Source of the DNA: AP-15 sp963788085
GTDB taxonomy: Bacteria; Pseudomonadota; Alphaproteobacteria; ATCC43930; CGMCC-115725
Assembly: GCA_963788085.1 (NCBI GenBank)
Contig: CAWBFS010000049.1
Span: forward strand, 1 to 64,000
Reading direction: 5' to 3'
Length of the DNA stretch: 64,000 bases
The notes under the pieces are model-generated. The model saw only the letters and a list, made by a program, of their open reading frames with translations, ran no database searches and was not told the DNA's origin. The position numbers were made by a program, and so were the translations under genes. Of the stretch, positions 54,409 to 63,774 are shown in pieces. Each line of letters opens with the position of its first letter. The first letter of the stretch is position 1.

Positions 54409-54674
54409 ACCCATTGCGGACACCTGTGCAGCATAGCGCGCCGCGCCTCGGTAGCTCGTGTAGCTCTCACAGTTCCTGCAGCGAGACGACATCCCACGCA
54501 ATCTGCCTCCCGTCGTTCGGCCCAGCAGCGCCTTGGATGTGCCAGACGAGGCCTTTCGAGTTCCAATAGCTTCATTGGGTCGGGGTTGCCGGCCTGGCTC
54601 CCGGAATGCCGGCCCGGTCCAACCGGTTTATACTGCAGAGAGGCTCTCCGCCGCTTTGAAAGATGAAAGGAGGG
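54409..54674. other. Unassigned DNA between the intron fragment and hypE
   Basis: These 266 bases would be the 5' exon side of the intron. A short minus-strand frame ends GRQIAWDVVSLQEL before a stop, but it is too short to assign. No tRNA-like repeat of the tRNA-Ser 3' end is found here. Confidence 0.35.
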
Positions 54675-55728
54675 TCAGCAGATCCTCGGCAGTTGCTCGC
54701 CGTTCAACATGTCGATGACGCGCTGGACGCCAAAGGGGCCGCGACACGAGACCTGGCCGGCCGGCCCTCCAGCCACTTTGCCGATCACGTCGGCAGCGCT
54801 CGTCACTGCGTGCCGCCGCAGCAGCGCTATGGCACGCTGCGCATCTTCGGGCGCGACGAAGGCGATGAAGCGTCCCTCATTGGCCACGTGCAACGGGTCG
54901 AGGCCGAGAAGTTCGCAGGCTGCGGTCACCTCGGCGCATACGGGGATCGACTGCTCTTCGAGGGAAACCGCGAGCCGAGACGCCTCTGCGACCTCGATCA
55001 GTGCGCTTGCCAGTCCGCCGCGGGTCAGATCGCGCAGGCAATGAACGGCAATGCCTGCCTCGATCAGGTCGAGCACCGGCGCGGCCAGCGGCGCACAATC
55101 GCTTTCGATCGCGGTTTCGAATGCGAAGCCCTCGCGCGCTGCCATCACCGAGATCCCGTGGCGGCCGATATCGCCGCTGAGGATGATCATGTCACCCGAA
55201 CGCACGCTGCTAGGCTCGACAGCGGCCGGCGCAATGACCCGGCCCACTCCGGCGGTGTTGATGAACATGCCGTCGGCCTTGCCGCGATCGACGACTTTGG
55301 TGTCGCCGGTGACGAGCCGAACCCCCGCTGCCGCCGCGGCTTCACGCATCGACATCGCGATCCGGCGCACGGTCGCGATCGGCAGCCCCTCCTCCAGAAT
55401 GAACCCGACACTGAGATAGAGCGGCCGCGCTCCGCACATGGCGAGGTCGTTGACGGTGCCATTGACCGCAAGCGTGCCGATGTCGCCGCCCAGGGAAGAC
55501 GAGAGGTTTCACGACGTAGGAATCGGTCGTAAAGGCGATCGGTCCCCCAATATCGAGCACGGCTCCGTCGTGACGACGCTCGAGCATTGGCTCATTAAAG
55601 ACGGGGCGGATGATGGTGTCGAGAAGCCGCGCCATCGCGCGGCCGCCGCCGCCATGGGCAAGCTGGATGATCTCTCCATCCCCGGCCGGCACTGGGCAGG
55701 ACATCGCGAAGTCGTTCCCGCTCGTCAT
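54675..55728 (-). CDS. hypE: Hydrogenase maturation carbamoyl dehydratase HypE, one frameshift
   Basis: HypE dehydrates the carbamoyl group on its C-terminal cysteine to the cyanide ligand of the NiFe centre. The first frame from 55728 gives GEIIQLAHGGGGRAMARLLD and DIGGPIAFTTDSYVVKPL. One extra G in a run near 55498 must be removed to continue GGDIGTLAVNGTVNDLAMCG, then LSGDIGRHGISVMAAREGF. The C-terminus is LPRIC, with the required terminal cysteine. Corrected length is 350 residues. The start overlaps the hypD stop (ATGA). Confidence 0.9.
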
Positions 55729-56835
55729 CCGCCGCCCCCTGCCGAGCCGTTCGTCCGGCGATAGCGGTAATACGCCGCGCAGGCGCCCTCCCCGGAAACC
55801 ATCGTGACGCCGAGCGGCCGCTCGGGCGTGCAGCGCGTGCCGAAAGCGGGGCACTCCGAGGGCTTGCGTTCGCCGCGCAGCACGAGGCCGCTGATGCATT
55901 CCGCTTCCTGCTCGGCCGCTGTCTCCACTGTCCCGAACCTGATCTCTGCGTCGTAGTCGAGATAGGCGTCAGAGAGCCCGAGACCGCTCTGCGCGATCTC
56001 CCCGATACCGCGCCAGCGGCGTGGGACGATTTGGAACACCTCGCGGATGACGTCTTGCGCCGGGCGGTTTCCTTCCCGGCGAACCGATCGGCTGTATTGG
56101 TTCTCGACCTCCGCCGCGACCTTGCTCGAGCTGAAGGACGCACATATAGACGCCTTCCAGGATATCGAGAGGCTCGAAGCCGGTGACGACGATCGGCACG
56201 CGGTAGCGTGCCGCGATCGGCTCGTATTCCTCGTAGCCCATGACCGTGCAGACATGGCCGGCGGCGAGAAAGCCCTGCACCCGGTTGGTCGGCGCATCGA
56301 GCAGCGCGCACATTGCCGGCGGCACGAGCACATGCGAGACCAGCATCGAGAAATTCCGTATTCCCTCGCGACGGGCGCGGTAGACCGCCATGGCGTTGGC
56401 CGGAGCAGTGGTCTCGAAGCCGACGGCGAAGAAAACGACCTGGCGATCGGGCTCGGCGCGCGCGACCGCTAGCGCATCGAGAGGGGAATAGACGAACCGG
56501 ACGTCGCCACCCCTTGCCCGGGCGCCGAGAAGATCGCCCTCAGTGCCCGGCACGCGCAGCATGTCGCCAAACGAGCAGAGCGTCACCTCGGGCCGCGAGG
56601 CGATCTCGATCGCCTTGTCGATATACTCGACGGGTGTCACACAGACCGGGCAGCCGGGCCCATGCACCAAGCTGACATCGGCCGGCAACAGCCGATCGAT
56701 GCCGAACCGGACGATCGCGTGGGTCTGGCCGCCGCAGACCTCCATCAAGGTCCATGGACGCGTCACGCTGCGCGAGATGGCCTCCGCAAAGCCGTGCGCT
56801 GCGGCGGGATCGCGGTATTCGTCGCGAAATTTCAT
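55725..56835 (-). CDS. hypD: Hydrogenase formation protein HypD, one frameshift
   Basis: HypD carries a 4Fe-4S cluster and, with HypC, holds the Fe(CN)2CO unit during assembly. It starts MKFRDEYRDPAAAHGFAEAI and has the key motifs MEVCGGQTHAIVRFG, VHGPGCPVCVTP and FFAVGFETTAPANA. After one extra base near 56125 it continues VENQYSRSVRREGNRPAQ. The cluster-binding cysteines are in ECISGLVLRG and CPAFGTRC. Corrected length is 369 residues. It overlaps hypC and hypE by ATGA. Confidence 0.92.
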
Positions 56836-57101
56836 GCGAACCCTCCCGGAGCGCGGCCCGCTTCAGAGTCCAGCAGTTCGCCCATCTCGCGCAGAGTCTC
56901 GAATACCTGTGCGGCTTCGCTCTCGTCGATCACGGTGAGCGCAAAGCCGACATGGACGAGCACGTAATCGTCTACTCGCGCCTCCGGCACGAAGGCGAGA
57001 TTGATCTCTTTGACGATGCCGCCGAAATCGACGCGGCCGACCCGCGCCAGCGGATCCTCTCCCGTCACGCTCAGAAGCCGACCCGGAACCGCTAGACACA
57101 T
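56832..57101 (-). CDS. hypC: Hydrogenase assembly chaperone HypC/HybG
   Basis: The 89-residue chaperone begins MCLAVPGRLLSV; its Cys2 contacts iron and the precursor large subunit. The short beta-barrel core VGRVDFGGIVKEINLAFVPE is typical. The ATG at 57101 overlaps the hypF stop by ten bases, and the stop overlaps hypD. The C-terminal helix EAAQVFETLREMGELLDSE is standard. Confidence 0.95.
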   Translation of the reverse strand: MCLAVPGRLLSVTGEDPLARVGRVDFGGIVKEINLAFVPEARVDDYVLVHVGFALTVIDESEAAQVFETLREMGELLDSEAGRAPGGFA

Positions 57102-59422
57102 TTGAGCTCTCCAGATTTCTCCATCCACGCGGCCCACGCAGCCTGACCCAGCGCGAGCCCGCCGTCATTGGGCGGAACCCGCCGGTGCCAGACGGCGTCG
57201 AGGTCCGCCGCACGCAATGCGGCGACGGTGCTCTCGGTGAGGCGGGCGTTTTGGAAGCAGCCTCCAGTCAATGCCACGGTCCGTTCACCGGCGCGCACCG
57301 CGACGTCGGCGATTGCACATTGCAAGACCATCATGGAAGGCTGCAGAGATCTGCGCAGTCGGCACACCGGCTCGCCAATCGGCAAGAGCCTCGCGTAGCG
57401 CCGGCTCCCAATCCACAACCAAAGCTGTGTCACCGCCCTCTCGCAGCGGAAAACGGTAGCGCCGACCGATAGCGCGGTCGCCAACGGCTCCTTCCAGCTC
57501 GATCGCCGCCTGGCCCTCGTATCCGCATGTCTGGCGAAGCCCCGCGAGAGCGGCAAAAGCATCGAACAGGCGACCGGCGCTGGAGGTAACCGGCGCATTG
57601 ATTCCGCGTACGAGCATCTGCCTGATGACACCGAGTTCGGCTTTGCTGAACGCGGAAATCGGGGCGAGCTCGCTCATCTCGAAGGCTCGCTCGCCGTAAG
57701 CCTCGTAGAGGAGGCCGAGGGCGGCTCGGCGCGGCTCGCGGATTGCCCTATCGCCACCGGGGAGCCGAAACGGCCGAAGTTTGGCAAAGCGGTGCCATCC
57801 GCCAGCAGCAACCAGCAGGAACTCCCCGCCCCAGATCGTGCCATCCGGACCATAGCCGGTGCCGTCCCAGGCGACACCGAGCACCGGCGGCTCGATCCCG
57901 TGCTCGGCCATGCAGGCGGCGACGTGAGCGAGGTGATGCTGGACTGCGAGGACCGGAAGACCAGATGCCTCTCGCGGCGTCGGGTCGAAGCGTAATCCGG
58001 ATGCAGATCACGCACTGCAAGAACCGGGTGCTCCGCATGCAGCTGGACCAGATCCTTCGCCGCCCTTGTGTGGGCCGCGCGCGCCTCGATCGTCTCGAGA
58101 TCGCCGATATGCTGGCTCAGAACCGCACTGTCCGCGTGGGTCAGTGCGACTGTGCTCTTGAGATGGCCGCCCAGGGCGAGAATGCCGGACGCGCATACCC
58201 TTCAGCATGATCGGCGTAGGCGCGTACCCCCGAGCCCTCCGCAATAGGAGCTCACGTCCGCACACAACGCGCCCCACCGAATCGTCCACGGGCCGGACAA
58301 TCGGCCGGTCGTGGACGATGAACATATCTGCAATTACACCCAGCCGCTCCAGCGCCTCTCCCTCGTCGAAGGCGATCGGCTCATCGCTGAGATTGCCGCT
58401 GGTGGCGACCACGGGGAAAGCTAGGTCCCGCATCAAAAGGTGATGCAGCGGCGTATAGGGCAGCATGGCACCGAGCCAAGGATTGCCGGGCGCCACTGCG
58501 GTCGCAATGGGTCCGCCGATCCGCCGCAATAGGACGATCGGCCGTGCCGGAGCGGTCAGCAACGCTTCTTCGGCCGGCCTGAGACGGCAACTCGCCGCGA
58601 TATCTGCCAGCGAGGGAAACATCACAGCGAAGGGCTTTTCCTCGCGCCGCTTGCGCGCGCGAAGACGCCGCACGGCAGCCTCGTCGCGCGCGTCGACCAC
58701 GAGATGAAAGCCGCCGATGCCCTTGACTGCGACGATCGATCCGGCGCGCAATGCCGACACTGCAGCAATCAGCGCGTCGTCGTCGTGGCAGAGCGTTGCT
58801 CCAGATGACGTCCCACAGCGCAATACGCGGGCCGCAATCGGCGCAGGCATTGGGCTCGGCGTGGAAGCGCCGGTCGGCCGGATTGTCGTATTCCGTGCGG
58901 CAGGCCGGACACATCGCAAACCGCCGCATCGAGGTCCGCGCCCGATCGTAGGGAATGTCTTCGATGATGCTGTAGCGCGGCCCGCAATGCGTACAGTTGA
59001 TGAAAGGGTAGCGGTAGCGGCGGTCCAACGGATCGAAGAGCTCGGCGAGGCAATCGGCGCAGGTCGCATAGTCGGGCAGCACCTGCGCGGTACACGCGCC
59101 GGCCGCGTCGCTTGCCCGGATCTCGAACCCATCGTCCAAGCGTGCTGCGATCGCGCATGTCTCGACGAAATTCGACGGTAGAATTGGCCGGCGGCCCTTC
59201 GCTGATTTTCTTCACCAGAGCAGCGATCCGCTCGGGATCGCCCTCGGCCTCGACCACGACGCCCTGGCTCGAATTGATGACCCAGCCCGTGAGCCCGAGC
59301 GCGGTCGCCTGGCGATGGACAAAGGGCCGGAACCCGACGCCCTGCACGGCGCCGCGCACGAGAATGCGCGATCGCACTCTCTCGACCGTCCCAGCATGGT
59401 TTAATCGAGCAGGCATCGACAT
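57092..59422 (-). pseudogene. hypF: Carbamoyltransferase HypF, five frameshifts
   Basis: HypF transfers carbamoyl from carbamoyl phosphate to HypE. All domains are present in order. They are acylphosphatase (RILVRGAVQGVGFRPFVHRQ), two zinc fingers (CADCLAELF, CTHCGPRYS, CPACRTEYD, CADCGPR), the YrdC-like domain (GSIVAVKGIGGFHLVVDA), and the Kae1-like domain (QHHLAHVAACMAEHG, ALTGGCFQNARLTESTVAAL). Breaks lie near 59165, 58795, 58200, 57955 and 57345; four look like one extra base and one like a loss. The net change leaves the total length divisible by three, about 775 residues. The gene was probably intact in the cell. Confidence 0.85.
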
Positions 59423-59709
59423 TCCGCTCTGTCAAGTGCAGGCCACTCAGTCAATTGCAAGCCGCCGGCAGGCGCCGCCGAGGCCGATTCGAGCAATTGG
59501 ACGCAATTCTTAGCAGAACTCAGACAAGCGCGATTTCCGATGGCGCCATATTCTACCATAACGTGCATTGGAGCAAGCAGCAGGAACGGCAGAATCATGC
59601 CTTCGACCCTTGCCGAGTTAGCCAACCAGGGGAGGCGATGCGCGCTGCTGGCAATCGTGTCTGTGTCGTCAGTTTTCTACCCACTGGGCGTGCTGGTTGA
59701 AGAGGGCCG
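59423..59709. promoter_or_regulatory. Divergent hypF/hypA promoter region
   Basis: The 287 bases between the divergent hypF and hypA starts must carry both promoters. I looked for an FNR/FixK box, a sigma-54 -24/-12 pair and other dyads and found none convincing. A 62-codon plus-strand frame (59540-59728) overlapping the hypA start lacks family features, and I do not call it. Confidence 0.35.
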
Positions 59710-60051
59710 ATGCACGAGCTGGCGTTGAGCCAAAGCATTGTCGACCTCGTGGTCGAATGCGCCGACAAGGAAGGCGTGCATGCGGTTACCCGGGTCGTGG
59801 TCGAGGTCGGGGTTGCGGCAGGCGTCGAACCCGACGCTCTACGATTTTGCTTCGACATTGTTGCCGCCGACACCTTGGCGCGAGGTGCCGAGTTGGCCAT
59901 CGAAACGATTACTTTGCAAGCGCTTTGCAGAAGCTGCGCCTGCGAATTCGAGCCGGCAAGACTGATTTCACCTTGTCCGCACTGCGGATCCTATGCCCCG
60001 CATCTGCTGCGAGGACGGGAGCTCCGCGTCAAGTCGTTCGACGCCGAGTAA
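59710..60051 (+). CDS. hypA: Hydrogenase nickel incorporation protein HypA
   Basis: HypA delivers nickel to the hydrogenase large subunit, normally with the GTPase HypB. The 113-residue protein starts MHELALSQSIVDLVVE with the nickel-binding Met-His-Glu. It has the zinc site in two CxxC pairs, CRSC and CPHC (about residues 73-93). The expected hypB is not downstream; an outer-membrane protein gene follows. HypB must be elsewhere if the pathway is complete. Confidence 0.94.
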   Translation: MHELALSQSIVDLVVECADKEGVHAVTRVVVEVGVAAGVEPDALRFCFDIVAADTLARGAELAIETITLQALCRSCACEFEPARLISPCPHCGSYAPHLLRGRELRVKSFDAE

Positions 60052-60107
60052 CTCGGTGGAACCGGGGGCGCGTGGGGGTCAAGAAACTTTGGAGAAGGGG
60101 AAACAAC

Positions 60108-61091
60108 ATGGCGAACACGATAAACGGGGCAATGGTGCACGCATCCGGAACGCCTCTGAAATCCATGATGAAGACGCTTTGCAAATACATCTTGGTGATA
60201 TGCGCAGGACTCTTGATTACAATAATGGGTGCGGCGCAGTGTGTGGCGATAGACTATCAGCCATTCGACTTCGTTCCGGCAACTCCCGGCACAATAATAC
60301 TGATGGGCTATTATGAATACGGGACGCGGAACGAACTCAACAATACGATCACCGGAACCGCCAAGAACCACACCGGTCTCCAGAGCCAGATCGGGATTTT
60401 CCGTCCTCTCTACTATAATGAAGTGTTCGATCATCCTTACCTTATTGAATTCCTGCTGCCGTTTGGCGCGCTCTACAACGGCAAGATCAATGGCAACCGC
60501 TTGGACGATGCTTCCGGGGTATCGGATCCGATCCTCTCCGGGACGTTTTGGCCCCTCAGCCGTCCGGACCTCAAGAGCTGGATTTCGATTTCCGACTGGC
60601 TTTCGGTGCCTATCGGCACCTACGACAAAACAAGAGCGCTGAACCTTGGGGCTAACCGCTGGCAAAACGATATTCAGCTGGATATTACTCAGGGCGTTGG
60701 CGAGAAATTCACGTTCGATGTCGCGACTGACTGGATTTACTACGGCAACAATCCCAATGCCGGCACCGGCCACCAGACGCTAAGCCAAGACGACACGTAT
60801 AACGTCTACACATGGATCAGCTACGATATTTCGGATGTCGTGCGGCGCGCGATCCCCTCACTGGGAAACGGGACTATCTCGGCTGGCTACGCGGGCACTT
60901 TCGGTGGCTTTCAGAAACTCGACGGCGTTGTTACGGGATCGCAGACCCACGAGCAGCAGATCAGGTTCACCTATCAACAGTTCGTTGCTCCCACCTGGCA
61001 GCTTAACCTATCCTTCAGCCATGACGTTTCTGTATCCGGTCAGTTCAAACAGAATTTCGGTTTGCTCTTTCGTGTCGCGAAAATATTCTAG
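60108..61091 (+). CDS. Outer-membrane transporter-like beta-barrel (phenol/MetA-pathway type)
   Basis: The 327-residue precursor has a hydrophobic signal region at about residues 24-46 and a body of alternating strands ending in a phenylalanine (LLFRVAKIF), typical of an outer-membrane barrel. Motifs such as GDPILSGTFWPL-like DPILSGTFW, DWLSVPIGTYD and FTFDVATDWIYYGNN match the family annotated as putative MetA-pathway phenol degradation transporters. The start at 60108 has a strong ggagaagggg site. The base composition is visibly less GC-rich than its neighbours, a sign of transfer. The cargo is unknown. Confidence 0.75.
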   Translation: MANTINGAMVHASGTPLKSMMKTLCKYILVICAGLLITIMGAAQCVAIDYQPFDFVPATPGTIILMGYYEYGTRNELNNTITGTAKNHTGLQSQIGIFRPLYYNEVFDHPYLIEFLLPFGALYNGKINGNRLDDASGVSDPILSGTFWPLSRPDLKSWISISDWLSVPIGTYDKTRALNLGANRWQNDIQLDITQGVGEKFTFDVATDWIYYGNNPNAGTGHQTLSQDDTYNVYTWISYDISDVVRRAIPSLGNGTISAGYAGTFGGFQKLDGVVTGSQTHEQQIRFTYQQFVAPTWQLNLSFSHDVSVSGQFKQNFGLLFRVAKIF

Positions 61092-61125
61092 CCACCGCGT
61101 CAGCCTTGTATGGAGGGAGGGACAA

Positions 61126-61785
61126 ATGTTTGACAACGAGGCTCGGCGTCGGAGCGCAGCGCGCGTCGCCGGCAATTTGCTTGCGTTCGTGGTGCTCGCC
61201 GTCGCAGCGTGGAGCGGTACCGGCCCAGGAAGTGCGACCGCGGCGGAGGTAGCCGAGGTCCTGCAATTCTGCTCGAACTGTCACGGCCCGGACGGCCGAA
61301 GCGCTTCGCCGAAGTTTCCGCGCCTCGCCGGCCAACATAAGGAATACATCGCCGCTCAACTCCAGAATTTTCGCGACGACACCCGCACCGCGCCACACGC
61401 GCAGAACTACCTCGATTACCTGACGATGTGGGGATTGGTCGCACATCTGAACGAACCCAGCATCGATGCGATCGCCGCCTTTTATGCCTCGCAGGCCCCG
61501 GTTGATGGCGAACCGGCTGTTTCGCCAGAAATAGCCGCCGGCAGGAAGATATACGCCGAAGGCATTCCTTCCGCGGGCGTGCCCGCCTGCATCAGTTGTC
61601 ATGGGGGGAGGGCAGAAGGCAACGGCCCGATTCCACGTCTGGCCGGACAGTACCAGGACTATCTCGCCCGCCAGTTGGCGGCGTTCGAGACATGGGCGCG
61701 GCAGAACGTGACGATGCACGCGGTTTCGATGAACCTGACCCCTGAACAGATAAGTGAGGTGACTGCCTATCTGTCGACACTGTGA
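61126..61785 (+). CDS. Periplasmic dihaem cytochrome c (c4-like)
   Basis: The 219-residue precursor has an N-terminal signal/membrane helix (AGNLLAFVVLAVAAW) and two haem c sites, CSNCH (residues 49-53) and CISCH (155-159), in tandem class I domains. Candidate methionine ligands are Met101 and a methionine in NVTMHAVSMNLTPEQ. It resembles cytochrome c4-type electron carriers of the periplasm. It follows the barrel gene by 34 bases with a ggaggg site, so the two are probably co-expressed. A role in taking electrons from a hydrogenase or another periplasmic enzyme is inference from position. Confidence 0.86.
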   Translation: MFDNEARRRSAARVAGNLLAFVVLAVAAWSGTGPGSATAAEVAEVLQFCSNCHGPDGRSASPKFPRLAGQHKEYIAAQLQNFRDDTRTAPHAQNYLDYLTMWGLVAHLNEPSIDAIAAFYASQAPVDGEPAVSPEIAAGRKIYAEGIPSAGVPACISCHGGRAEGNGPIPRLAGQYQDYLARQLAAFETWARQNVTMHAVSMNLTPEQISEVTAYLSTL

Positions 61786-61809
61786 GGCGGGCAGAAGTTG
61801 GTGTGCCGA

Positions 61810-62835
61810 TCAGAATAGGCTTCGTCGATATTCCCTCGGGGATCGCCCGACCAGGTTGCGGAAAGCAACGGAGAACGAGCTGGTGTCGGCGAAGCCCACC
61901 TCCAGTGCAATATCGGTGACAGGGAGGCTCGGTTCCGCCAACAACCTCCTCGCCCATTCGAGCCGGCGATTCATATGATACCGGCGGGGCGGGATCCCGA
62001 AGGACTTCTTGAATGCACGGGAAAAGTGACAGGGGCTCAACCGTGCGACCTCAGCAAGCTTGGTCAAGGACACCTGGTCGTCGAGATGCTCCTCGATATA
62101 ATCGGCGACGGCGTGCTGCTGCCAGCTGGCGAGACCGCCTTGCAGTGCTGGTCCGACCAGGTCCTTGCCATTCTCGAGAAGCAACAGCTCGTGTGCCAGG
62201 ACGACACCGAGAGCTTCGGCGTAGCAGCGGCAGGCCGATGGTCCGGCCTCGATCAATTGCGTTAGCTTCAGCGAAGTTTCCCACAAAGCGTGATTTTCAA
62301 AAAAAAGCCGCGGCAGCAGTTGCCCAGCCGGAGAGCCAGCTTGTGCCTCCATCAGCGGTCCGCTCGGATCAACGTAAAAAAATGTGACCTGAAACGGCCC
62401 GCCCGGGTCATGCCGCTCCCGAAACCGGCTGCCCGCCGGCACAAAGCTCAGCTTGCGGCTGAGGTCACGCAGCGTCGATGGAGGGTGACTGTCCAACATG
62501 GTGTCGCCCTCGTGCCTCACGGCGCGGTGATAGACGATCAACAGGTGCGAGGATCCGCAATAATCGAATTCGAACGCCTCCCGTTTGCTGATCCGGACGA
62601 CCTCTCCACTGATACCGCGCCATGCCGCCGGCTGACGGCTGGCTAAAGCCGCAGGACGGAACTCGACCTCAGCTGATACGGTCGCGGGAGCAGGGACGAC
62701 CAGCGTCAAGTGGCGTTTGTTCGGCTGATGCCTGCTTCGGTCACGCGAGGCAGGCCAAAAGGCGAGAGTGGCGGCTTCGCTTCCTAGGGATGGCATGGCC
62801 CCGTCAGAATGTGTTGTCATCGCGAAATGCTCCAT
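61810..62835 (-). CDS. AraC-family transcriptional regulator
   Basis: The 341-residue protein has an N-terminal effector region (about 1-230, no recognised ligand) and a C-terminal AraC/XylS double helix-turn-helix. The latter shows VSLTKLAEVARLSPCHFSRA, FKKSFGIPPRRYHMNRRLEW and the signature DIALEVGFADTSSFSVAFRN. It converges on the cytochrome gene and diverges from the tupB-like gene, so it may control the latter. The N-terminus before about residue 10 is uncertain. Confidence 0.92.
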   Translation of the reverse strand: MEHFAMTTHSDGAMPSLGSEAATLAFWPASRDRSRHQPNKRHLTLVVPAPATVSAEVEFRPAALASRQPAAWRGISGEVVRISKREAFEFDYCGSSHLLIVYHRAVRHEGDTMLDSHPPSTLRDLSRKLSFVPAGSRFRERHDPGGPFQVTFFYVDPSGPLMEAQAGSPAGQLLPRLFFENHALWETSLKLTQLIEAGPSACRCYAEALGVVLAHELLLLENGKDLVGPALQGGLASWQQHAVADYIEEHLDDQVSLTKLAEVARLSPCHFSRAFKKSFGIPPRRYHMNRRLEWARRLLAEPSLPVTDIALEVGFADTSSFSVAFRNLVGRSPREYRRSLF

Positions 62836-62943
62836 TCCCTCATGCTTCGCTCAATTCGCGGCCGTGCGAAGTTAATTCAGGTTAAATCACTTAGCACTCA
62901 GCTGCGCTTCGAACCAGCGGACCTGAGGGAGGGATCGGACTCA

Positions 62944-62957
62944 CTGATCTAAATCAA
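62944..62957. promoter_or_regulatory. Candidate FNR/FixK-type binding site
   Basis: CTGATctaaATCAA matches the FNR/FixK consensus TTGAT-N4-ATCAA at nine of ten defined positions. It lies in the 156-base gap between the divergent AraC regulator and tupB-like genes, 35 bases before the assumed tupB start. A site this close to the start would suit activation of tupB only if the promoter overlaps or a later start is used. Confidence 0.5.
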
Positions 62958-62991
62958 TCGACGCAAATCTGCCGTAGGCACGCTTTAGTCC

Positions 62992-63774
62992 ATGCGGCGC
63001 GGCTGGCGGGGGTTGCGTTCCGAACGATTTCCGGCGGTAATCGACGGTATCGGAAGCGTTGGCGACCGCAGCGCAGGACTTTGCCGATTGGTGTCTCTGT
63101 CCGATCTCTGGGCGGTAGTCGACACGGCTGCGCTCGGCCGCATCGTCGCCCTTTCGCTCGCCGTCAGCCTTTCCGCCACCGCTCTGGCCACGTTGTTGGG
63201 CACGCCGTTAGGGGCAGCGCTCGCTGTCTATGCAGTGCCGGGACGACGTATCCTCGTGATCGCCGTCAACGCTCTGCTCGGGCTGCCGCCGGTCGTTGTC
63301 GGTCTGGTGCTATACCTGCTCCTCTCCCGGTCGGGCCCGCTCGGCGTACTGGGCCTGTTGTTCACTCCTGGTGCCATGGTGCTCGCCCAAGCTGTACTGG
63401 CGCTGCCGATTGTGACGGCGCTGGTCCACGACGCGACTGCCGATGCTTGGGCAGAGTATGGCGCGGCACTCCAGGTGGACGGCGCTACGCGTTTGCAGTC
63501 CATTCCGCACCTCCTCGCGATCGCGCGGAGCCGGCTGGTCACCGCGGTGCTCGCAGGGTTCGGCCGGACGATCTCGGAAGTAGGGGCCATCCTCATCGTC
63601 GGCGGCAATATCGCCGGGTACACGCGGACGATGACAACGGCTATCGTTCTCGAGACCAGCAAGGGCAATCTGTCGCTCGCCCTCGGCCTCGGATTCGTCC
63701 TGATCGGGATCAGCGTCGCCGTCAGCGCGACGATCTTCGCACTCGGCATCAAAGGAGGAGGACGATGGGGGTGA
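62992..63774 (+). CDS. tupB: Tungstate-type ABC transporter permease
   Basis: The 260-residue protein is a single-gene permease of the tungstate/molybdate uptake family. It has about five membrane helices and the EAA-type loop that contacts the ATPase (YGAALQVDGATRLQSIPHLL). GRTISEVGAILIVGGNIAGY is characteristic of TupB. The first 35 residues look unlike the family, and a TTG or GTG near 63091 (LVSLSDLW) may be the true start. It overlaps the substrate-binding gene by 11 bases. Confidence 0.83.
   Translation: MRRGWRGLRSERFPAVIDGIGSVGDRSAGLCRLVSLSDLWAVVDTAALGRIVALSLAVSLSATALATLLGTPLGAALAVYAVPGRRILVIAVNALLGLPPVVVGLVLYLLLSRSGPLGVLGLLFTPGAMVLAQAVLALPIVTALVHDATADAWAEYGAALQVDGATRLQSIPHLLAIARSRLVTAVLAGFGRTISEVGAILIVGGNIAGYTRTMTTAIVLETSKGNLSLALGLGFVLIGISVAVSATIFALGIKGGGRWG

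Noticed and set aside
59540..59728. Sixty-two-codon frame before hypA with a short hydrophobic run
   Set aside because: It overlaps the hypA start, has no supporting site and lies in the divergent promoter region.
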